Assembly: GCA_034440615.1 (NCBI GenBank)
Contig: JAOTOM010004875.1
Span: 1 to 64,000 of the forward strand
Source of the DNA: Ashinkailepas kermadecensis
Lineage: Eukaryota > Arthropoda > Thecostraca > Neolepadidae
Length of the DNA: 64,000 nucleotides
Direction: 5' to 3'
The translations under genes were made by a program, and so were the position numbers. The notes beneath the pieces are model-generated. The model did no database searches and was not told the DNA's origin. It was given only the letters and a program-made list of their open reading frames with translations. This document shows, piece after piece, positions 56,376 to 64,000 of this stretch. The stretch's first letter is position 1, and each line of letters opens with the position of its first letter.

Positions 56376-57250
56376 GGACTGGTGCTTTTTAGCACAGAGA
56401 GCAGTATCTGCTGTTCTTCAGCAATACTCGCTCCCTCCAGGTTAACCAACTTTGCAATCTCGACAGGCAGTTTTATACCATGGGAGCCAGTCGGTAGTTC
56501 TTCCGAAAAACTCACCTCAATGTTACCAAGCTCTGAATGTTTGGGAATGGTGATCGAGTCTGTGCTGACATTTCGAACCGTTACCGGCAAAACATTTATA
56601 ACTTCGGCAACACATCGAACCACCTCTATGCCCGGAATTTCCAGTGTTGGCTCAATCAGCGCGGTACCATTGTAGGTGCAATGGTGAGCGAAGCCCGAAC
56701 AAATTTGTTCCGTACCCGGAGCTATGGACCAATCATGCCCCACGACGACGCGACCGACCGTGACCTCGGCAGACATCGTGCTAACTTGCTCACTAGGTGT
56801 CAGCACCAGACGCCTCCTTGTCAAGTCAATTACGCAAGGGATTGCCCTCAAGAAATCTAAGCCCAACAAGCACTGGACGTCTATAACCGGCGAGACATAG
56901 AAAAGCACCACCCTCTTTTGGCCTGCTAATTCGAGAGGAACAGAAATGCAGCCAATGATGGTCAATTCAGACTGGGAGACAGTTTTGGCTTGCACTGAAG
57001 TCTTTTCGAACTTTACGCCGGACAGCTGATCAAAAATGTCTTGATGTATTACGTTTATCATGGACCCGGTGTCGAGCAAGCAAGTACACGCCAGGCCAGC
57101 CAACACAGCAGGGGACGTCAGCTGCTCAAACAGCAGAACACTGTTTAGACTTTCATGCTTATTATTTACTGGGACAGATTTCGGTTGTATGGGTCCGTGC
57201 CTCCGTACTCCCGAGGCAGGACCCGAAGCCAGCTTCCCTGGTTGGTACAC
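56342..57250 (-). pseudogene. Gypsy-1 protease region
   Basis: A 302-codon frame with the retropepsin motif CLLDTGSMINVIHQDIFDQL (catalytic D of DTG) and CLLGLDFLRAIPCVIDL, the flap-distal LG-DFL motif. It connects gag to RT. Confidence 0.85.
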
Positions 57251-57980
57251 ACTGGTGAGATGTGTCCACGCTGGTTGCAGGAGAAACGGACACTATTACG
57301 GTGCCGACAATGAGCCACCAGATGATTGAGACTACCACACGCGTAGCAAACACGATCGAGCATCGCACTGCGGGTACACCCCTCCGCCGCACCACCTGGC
57401 ACAGAGCCAGAGGCGCTCACCTGCCCGACAGGTGGCACGGCTCAGACGCGGCGGCCGCGGATCCGCGAGCCGCCCAGGGCGATGGCCATCACGGGACGTC
57501 TCGAAGCCGACCAAATGAACTCGCTGTTCCAGTTGCTCTATTCCGTCAAGAATCTGGGTCAGGAGAGCCGAGCCGGCTCTGGGGTCTCAATCTGCCTGGC
57601 TGAGGGACCACTCACCCGACCACGGAAGTGATCAGCACGTATTATGTTACAGGTTTTGACAATGGCGTCCGCAAATTTATCCACGCCGCTAGCGATCAGC
57701 CCGGCTTGATACCGCTCTGGCGGAGTGCCCAAGAATGAGTTGAAATAAAGCACATCGCTGTCGCTGTCGGAATATGCCTGTCGCACTAACTTTTTTAATC
57801 TGATCACAAATACCTCGAGGCTCACTAGGCTCGAAACGTAATCGTTGTAGTTGAGCGTGCACGTCCAGCGCACATGGCCGCTCAAACAGTTCTCGCAGCT
57901 CCAAGACAGACAGACCACAAGTAGATCGTTTTTCCGCCGGGAGCGAATCATACGCGTCCCGTGCCATCACGTACAAGCAC
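57166..57980 (-). pseudogene. Gypsy-1 gag, frameshifted
   Basis: Two zinc-knuckle-like motifs, CYACGSLNHLVAHC and FSCNQRGHISPVC (the second has lost its first Cys), lie near 57,240-57,370. An upstream capsid-like part (ELFERPCALDVHAQLQRLRF, 57,689-57,976) is in another frame. It is decayed. Confidence 0.75.
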
Positions 57981-59280
57981 AGGGGAAAGAAACGAGCTCT
58001 AATGTCACCATCGAAATTGTGTTAAGTATAGTAGATGTCTAGACCAGCCACAAATCTGCCGAAAGAACCCTCTCCCGAAATTTAGGTGCCGACATCGACA
58101 ACCCCCCAGGCCTGACACGAGACTGCATACCTTCCTTAGACTCCATTATGCTGAAAAATAAAGTACGCAAAACAAAATTGCGACACAACTTAGAACACAG
58201 GCACAACAAGCGATGAACAGCGCAGAACTTATCTTAACGAAGGAAGCTGGAAGATCCGATGAGCCAGACCAGAGTCTGGCCAGAGTCCACCTCGGCCTAG
58301 CCTGCGTCCAGCGGTATGCAGTCTCCAGCAGACACCCGCCAACCAGTCAGAGCGCAGAGCACCCGGTGCCGCTAGCTGCAGTCGGATCCACTACTCACCA
58401 ACTCTGCAGAACGGCGCAGGAAGTCTAAGAAGCTGCAGCTCAGCTTGCTGTTCAGCACCAGTCGCCAGGCCGGAGGCCACCGGAACCAACGCAGCCGCGT
58501 CTTCCCGCCAACACGGCACTGCGCCAGAACGGGGAACAGTAGCTCGCTCTTGAGCGCCACGGCAGCACCACTGTCCGTGCTCCCAGCAGCCGTAATCCAG
58601 CGCTCGCTCACCGCCAGGAACAGCAGGAACCTCGGCCGCAGCAGGGACCCATGCAGAAGACAGGTGGCAGCCCAGACAAGACAACGCCAGCAGTGGTCGA
58701 CGGTAGCCACCAGGGCGTGACGAGCACGACCACGGTCGACCGAGACCAGAGGTGCAGCCCGGAGCCCGCCGTCAGCAGCAGCCACTCACGTTCTCCACTT
58801 GCCATGAATGCAGCAGCTTCACGAGCCCATCCACATGTCCGCGGGAAAGTGACGGACAGAATCCCACCGTTGCCGCCAGTGTAGGCTCCGAAGTGTAGGC
58901 TCCGTGGGTAGGCTCCGTGGGTAGGCTCCGTGTCACTGCTCGCTTGCGAACCCATGACTCCGGGCTTCAGTTCCTGTATTTGCGGCACCATCTCCCTCGG
59001 TATTCGGCCCGGTCACGGCCGGATAGCGCGCCGCACCCGCAATCTCGCGCCATCGCGTCCCAGGCCAGACCCCGGCTTCTCCGCCAAGGCGACCCGAGGT
59101 CACCACCGCATGGCCCCGGGCGCGCCGCCGCAGAGGCACACTCAGCACAACAACACGCGCGGACAACACGTGGCGCCCGCTGTACCGCCGGCCGCGCCCA
59201 CACCGCTGCTGCTTGCGTGAGCCCGGTCATCACGACGCATACCACCGGGCACGGGCGGAGGCAGGCGCGCCACAGCCCCC
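57981..59280. other. Gypsy-1 5' flank or unassigned GC-rich region
   Basis: May include the leader or LTR of Gypsy-1, but no matching repeat was found at the left end. A GTAGGCTCCGTGG tandem repeat lies at 58,884-58,932. No gene is called; frames on both strands at 58.37-59.3 kb are GC-driven. Confidence 0.45.
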
Positions 59281-59550
59281 TTGCATATAGATGATTTGAC
59301 CGGAATCTGTGTGCGCGGCCCAATTGTAGGTTTCGTACAGCAGAGAAAGGTGGAAAAGCGATCACACGTACGCTCAGGAACGATGTGGAATCCAGTGGAG
59401 TTGGCTTTTCTCGACATGGCTATCGCTTTCGGTGTCAAAAGAAGTAAGTTGGATATTAGCGCCTTCTTTGACCTTAACGGCATAGAATGGAATGTCAGAC
59501 GGCACAGCATGGCAGCCGTCATGATCAAGTTTAGGGAACTGACAAAGTGA
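59281..59550 (+). other. small unassigned open frame
   Basis: An 89-codon frame with normal amino-acid composition (contains DLTGICVRGPIVGFVQQRKV, AFLDMAIAFGVKRSK). I do not recognise it. It could be a fragment of a transposon or a host exon; there is no splice or homology support. Confidence 0.25.
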
Positions 59551-59661
59551 AGATTTAGTGAAGTGAAGTTTTACTGGTGAAGTGGAGTTTTAGTTTTAGT
59601 TTAATACAAGTTTCAGATGAATGCAAGAGCTCGAAACGACGTTGAGTGAAGATGATGTACG

Positions 59662-59663
<2 letters not shown>

Positions 59664-59735
<72 letters not shown>
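59664..59735. repeat. TA microsatellite
   Basis: About 36 TA dinucleotides, uninterrupted apart from the start. Confidence 0.97.
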
Positions 59736-59738
<3 letters not shown>

Positions 59739-59929
59739 GGACCTCCTCGAATCGGCAGGGCCTTGACGCGGTGAGGAGGCTTGGTGCTCTTCAATTGAAA
59801 GCAAACCAACACTGCCCAAAATAATATTATGATATAGATATATATATGAAATATATGTATATAACATATATATATTTATAATGTAAGGATAAGTGAAGCA
59901 GTTTTATATTGAAATATTTGCAAAACATA

Positions 59930-60360
59930 GGTACATATGACCCTTCCTAGATCAACATACGTGCATTTCAGGAAAAATCCCAGATAGCAGTTCCATAGAT
60001 AATTGATGTGCGCTACTTTGCTCCATTATATTATATTAGAAAATGTTTTAAAAAGTTACAGAAATACATTTTTTTCATTACTAATTTTCGACCATCAAAA
60101 AAAGTGTCTCCCAAAATACTTCATGCTTTTTAATGCGCAGATGAATTGTCTTTACAAAAATAATTTGTGGAATTTTTAAAATTGTCTAAATGTTTGTCAA
60201 AATGCAAAAATGTTTACACATTTTTTATGCAATGTCTAGAAGAGTAAATGACAATTTTGCATATACACCGGTTAGGGCTAGTCGAGATCTATCTAATGAT
60301 GTATAATGTTTCATCATCCCGTACATATCACTGGATTTAAGGGGCCTGGGAGGTATAGGT
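59930..60360. repeat. AT-rich repeat R1, copy 1
   Basis: Shares order and many blocks with 61,975-62,410: CAACATACGTGCATTTCAG, CCATCAAAAAAAGT, ATGTCTAGAAGAG, GATGTATAATGTTTCATCAT. Roughly 75-80% alike by eye. Separation about 2.05 kb. Confidence 0.8.
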
Positions 60361-61149
60361 GTTTTTTTTTAACCAAATCCTAATGGTAATATGCTCGTAT
60401 CTCAAAAAGTGATGGACAAAATCTCGATTCAAGGACGGATTGGTGACCAGCGCGTTATTCTACGTCTAACACGATTGCTTTGAACAATTAGTTTGTACGA
60501 TTAATATATGAACAAACTTTGAGGATTGCTTAAAAAATTGCTTTGGGAGAAATGCTGTGGATTTATGGATTTCACTCCCACATGATCAAATTATCTTTTC
60601 CGTCCAATGCACGGACCTAATGAAAGTAAAAACGTTGGGGAAAAACATTTATATATTTTTTCACATCCAAAGGGGGGGTAAAGTTTTTCCCCCCTCCCAA
60701 AAAAAACAAAATATTAAAGAAGTTTCTGAAATCGAAATATGACATCACTTCATCAATTCTGAGCACATTTCAAATGTATCATGTTTCAAAAACTGTTGAC
60801 TGTTGACAAAAACTGTGACTGTTGAGGAAGGCCCGTGGTCGAAATATATACAGTGTGATTTTGGATCTATTCCTTTACCTTAATATGAGCATAAGGTTAT
60901 TTTATGCCTGTTTCTCATGTTTCAAAAATATCAATATTTTTGGGAATAATCATTCAAAAATGTCGTATTCGTTTTTGGGGATTTTTTTCTCGAAATTATA
61001 TTATTTTAGAGCAAAACACAGATTCTCGCGAGTCCCCGTCAAGTGCGCATCCGCTCATATAAAACACTTTGCTCTTACATGGATACACGAATGTACAGAG
61101 GGCTGAGAACGGAGCATTGCATTTTCACAGTTTTCACAGTTTTCAGCCA

Positions 61150-61320
61150 ACTTTGAAGAACACGTTGGTACATATTTCTTTCTATGCTTTCCAATGCCTT
61201 CCTATCCCTTCCTATGCCGAAATATATAACTTTTACGTAAAAACCGAGATAGCAGATACATGTAGAATTTCCGTGCGCTACTGTTTCCAATCATAAAGTT
61301 TTTAAAAAAATATTCCAAAA
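61150..61320. repeat. AT-rich repeat R2, copy 1
   Basis: Shares CGAGATAGCAGATACAT, GTAGAATTTCCGTGCGCTAC and ATAAAGTTT with 62,745-62,900. Also related to part of R1 (AGATAGCAGTTCCATAGA, GCGCTACTTTG). Confidence 0.7.
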
Positions 61321-61974
61321 AAGCATTAAAAAAACAAAAATATTTAAGGTCAATTTTATAAAATTAGAGTTCAATTTAGAGCGAAGTAAACGTGTTTTTT
61401 TTAAGCTCAGCTCGTCGAGTTACGTCTGGGTAACTTGACTTGTATTAGGAAATTGTTTCAAACAAAAAAGTTGGAAAATCTGAAGAAATATTGCCGACAC
61501 TTTTTTGCCGGTTTCACGAAATTCGCCCTAGATGGCTGAATTCGTGTATGATATACAATATTTTTATACCTCTGTATTCCGCGTGAGGGGGGAAAACCGA
61601 AAAAAAATTATCCACAAATTATCAAATGCCTTTTTGGTAAGTTTTTTTAAGCTGGACGAAACAAATTCCAAAGCAGCTCCCTGGAATTCTAACAGAAGGA
61701 CTATGCATCAATTCTGAAAACATTTGTTTCTCTATCACATGTCCAAAAAAGTGATATTTCCCCCCAAAATTTCGAAAATATATAAGCATGTTCGTTATTT
61801 AAAAAAATATTTGTTTAAGTTATTTCTTTTTTGACGGACAATGCATTTATAAAAGGTGCAGTGATCAACTCGGAATCCAATGGTGTAAAATACTTTGAAC
61901 TCACATGTACCAACAATGGTACAGCAGGTGAAAAGTGAACCCATGTTATATTGAAATATTCCCCTAAAACATGG

Positions 61975-62410
61975 GTTCATACGACCTTTCCTAGGTCAAC
62001 ATACGTGCATTTCAGCAAAAATCAAAGATAACAGTTCTATAGAGAATTAATTTGCGGTACTTTGCTCAATTATATCGTATTAAAAAATGTTTCAAAAAAA
62101 GTTCAAAAAGTACAAATAGTTTTTCCATTACTAATGTTGACCATCAAAAAAAGTTTCTGCCAAAAATATTTCATGTTTTTAATGCGCGTCTTTACAGAAA
62201 AATTTTTGTGAATTTTTACAATTTTGAAATTTTTTCTCAAAATGCGAAAATGTGTACACCTTTTTTTTGTACCATGTCTAGAAGAGCAAATGACGATTTC
62301 GCGTAGACACCAGTTAGAGCTAGTCGATATATATCTAAGGATGTATAATGTTTCATCATCCCGTAAGTATTACGGGATTTACGGGGCCTGGGAGATGGGA
62401 GCCTGGGAGA
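61975..62410. repeat. AT-rich repeat R1, copy 2
   Basis: Second copy of the unit at 59,930-60,360, including the identical block GATGTATAATGTTTCATCAT. Confidence 0.8.
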
Positions 62411-62744
62411 ACAAATTTAAAGCAGCCGTTTTCCACAGACCTGGGGAAGGTAACAAAATTAGCAAATACATTATCGAATGCATGTATTATATCAAAAACT
62501 ATGGGTAAACCCTTATGGCCCTAGGCGAAATTTTCAAACTTTTCCTTAAAAAATATTTTTTGACTTTGGCTGAGAATAACCTTCAAAGTTATTATTTCAG
62601 AGCTTAGCTCGTCATAAAGACTCTGATGTGCCACTCAATTCTACACCGAAATGTGTCAAGCAATTTGGTCTTACATGCCTAGTTGGATGTACAGTGCGCT
62701 CAGAAGGGAACAATATTTTTTTTCCACTTTCGAACAAACTTTGA

Positions 62745-62900
62745 TGACAACATTGAAACATATTACCCCTCCTAGGCCAAAAATATAACATTTTCGAAAA
62801 AACGAGATAGCAGATACATATAGAATTGCCTTGCGCTACTTTTTCCTCATATAAAGTTTCAAAACATTTCCAAAAAAACTTCAAAAATCAAAAATAATAT
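62745..62900. repeat. AT-rich repeat R2, copy 2
   Basis: Second copy of the unit at 61,150-61,320. Confidence 0.7.
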
Positions 62901-62961
62901 TTAATGTCAAAAATGTTCCCTTAAAAAACATTTTTCGAACAGAATATATATTCGATATACA

Positions 62962-63678
62962 TCGGGGACCCGAAGGTGCATCTATAAATGTTTTGATCAA
63001 AACTTTGTGGCGGTAACTTTCCTTCCGAAAACCCAATAAGTTTAATCATAATTTTTTAGGGGTTTTGAATGTCGAAATTGAAAATTTTGAAACCACTTTC
63101 CGAGAAAAGACAAAATAAACCCCTAAATATGAAAACGAAGTATTCAAAAAAATCAAAAACCAAACTTTCCAAAATCCTATGAAAATTTCAAAAGTGCGCC
63201 AAAATGACCCAAAAAACTCCTGCTCGGAGGGAAATTTTTTTTCAAGATGGTCCGGTCGAATTTGTGAAATTTTCACTTTCATCTGCAACCACGCCACTAT
63301 GCCATGGGTGTATACCACGGGGATTCACGGAAGGGTGCCACCAGGATAGGAGAGCTTTTTTGGAGGTAAAATCTTTTTACAGAAATGTACCCCACGTCCA
63401 AAGTATGACACTTATGGATATGGGGTACATAAAACAGGTAGAAAATTTCCGGGCTATCCGGGAACGGCCTCAGAAAAGAAATCGGCGGGAAATATTTTGA
63501 GTTCGGGATGACTCGGACTGGAACACCTCGTTCGCCCTAGTGATCAGTGGGATAGCATAGTTAAGGACAGCGATGTACATCTTATATATGGGGTCGTGGA
63601 CGTGATTCTCGTCGGAAGAAAAGTTACGGCGGCCAAGATTTGATCAAAACTTTCCTAGATGCACCTTGGCGTCCCCGA
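62962..63678. repeat. inverted repeat with 67-70 bp arms
   Basis: The arm at 62,962-63,030 (CGGGGACCCGAAGGTGCATC, TTTTGATCAAAACTT, GGCGGTAACTTTCC) is the imperfect reverse complement of 63,612-63,678 (AAGTTACGGCGGCC, TTTGATCAAAACTTTCC, GATGCACCTTGGCGTCCCCG). The loop is about 580 bp. Confidence 0.82.
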
Positions 63679-64000
63679 TCTTTTACGTTCCAAAAAAGTG
63701 ATTCATATTATGTAATTTCCATAATACGAAAATTATAATGGTGATATCTTCCTATGTATCGGTGACTCCATCGAGAAAAAAACAAAATCGCGGTTTTTGA
63801 CTCACTGTAAAATCGGGTAATTTGGGGGGTGGTGGTGAAATTTTCGAGTTAGGGGTGCCAAACTTTCAAAAATCCTATGAAAATTTCAAAAGTGCGCCAA
63901 AATGAGCCAAAAAACTCCTGCTCGGAGGGAAAAATTTACAAGATGGTCGGGTCGGATTTGTGAAATTTTCACTTTCATCTGCAACCATGCCACCCTGCCA
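63160..64000. repeat. 698-bp-spaced direct repeat running off the window
   Basis: 63,160-63,310 and 63,858-64,000 are nearly identical (TCCTATGAAAATTTCAAAAG, GTGCGCCAAAATGA, ACTCCTGCTCGGAGGGAAA, TTCACTTTCATCTGCAACCA). The second copy is cut by the window end, so a longer tandem array may continue. Confidence 0.88.

Larger units (their letters stand above)
43354..57980 (-). mobile_element. Ty3/Gypsy element 1 (outer, old), split by two insertions
   Basis: On the minus strand the order gag (57.9-57.2 kb), protease (57.25-56.3), RT start (56.4-55.99), RT rest (53.99-53.3), RNase H (53.4-52.8) and integrase (44.64-43.35) is that of Ty3/Gypsy. The coding path is interrupted by the ISL2EU-like copy 2 (53,996-55,987) and by Gypsy-2 (44,638-52,755). 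Removing each with its target duplication brings homologous coding sequence together. There are many frameshifts and no LTRs were identified, so this is an old copy. Confidence 0.88.

Noticed and set aside
58372..59365. Several overlapping frames of 97-137 codons on both strands
   Set aside because: GC-rich sequence with frames open on both strands at once; no motif or splice support.

Overview
This is a window of a metazoan nuclear genome, most likely a marine or arthropod-type invertebrate. The inference rests on spliced host genes with GT-AG introns and a mixed transposon load (CR1, I/Jockey-type LINE, Ty3/Gypsy, BEL/Pao, hAT, piggyBac-like, THAP-bearing ISL2EU-like). The taxon cannot be fixed from the sequence alone. 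No prokaryotic features are present.

Host genes. (1) About 0.2-10.4 kb, minus strand: eight exons of an orthologue of human KIAA2013 (UPF0378/DUF2152, a single-pass membrane protein). The exon phases agree at all seven junctions. The first coding exon was not found and the C-terminal exon lies beyond base 1. (2) 27.7-29.4 kb, plus strand: the last two exons of an animal haem peroxidase, again with matching phases. (3) 31.9-32.2 kb, minus strand: the last exon of a second, divergent haem peroxidase, tail to tail with the first. The catalytic N-terminal parts of both peroxidases were not found here.

Mobile DNA. 13.0 kb holds a 350-bp hAT MITE. 16.5-21.5 kb holds CR1 LINE copies, one almost full in EN-RT and with an ORF1 esterase remnant. 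22.6-27 kb holds an I/Jockey-type LINE with a gag-like ORF1. 33.4-34.4 kb is a BEL/Pao integrase remnant. 35,579-42,712 is a 7.1-kb hAT transposon with TIRs and a perfect 8-bp target duplication; it contains a decayed transposase, a nested ISL2EU-like element with a THAP first exon, and a nested piggyBac-like MITE. 43.35-58 kb is an old Ty3/Gypsy element (Gypsy-1), split by a younger Gypsy element (Gypsy-2, 44,638-52,755, near-identical LTRs, 4-bp target duplication, tRNA-Phe-type primer site) and by a second, inverted ISL2EU-like copy in its RT gene. 60-64 kb is AT-rich DNA of diverged, partly inverted repeats.

The most unusual signal is in the KIAA2013-like gene. Four of its eight exons end inside a minisatellite whose repeat unit contains the exon's own 3' end plus the 5' splice site (33, 37, 73 and 45 bp units), so each authentic donor is followed by an array of duplicate donors. 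In the 45-bp case the reading frame stays open through the whole array. A second point of interest is a cysteine-rich leader ORF in Gypsy-2 that starts in the LTR and runs through the primer-binding site.
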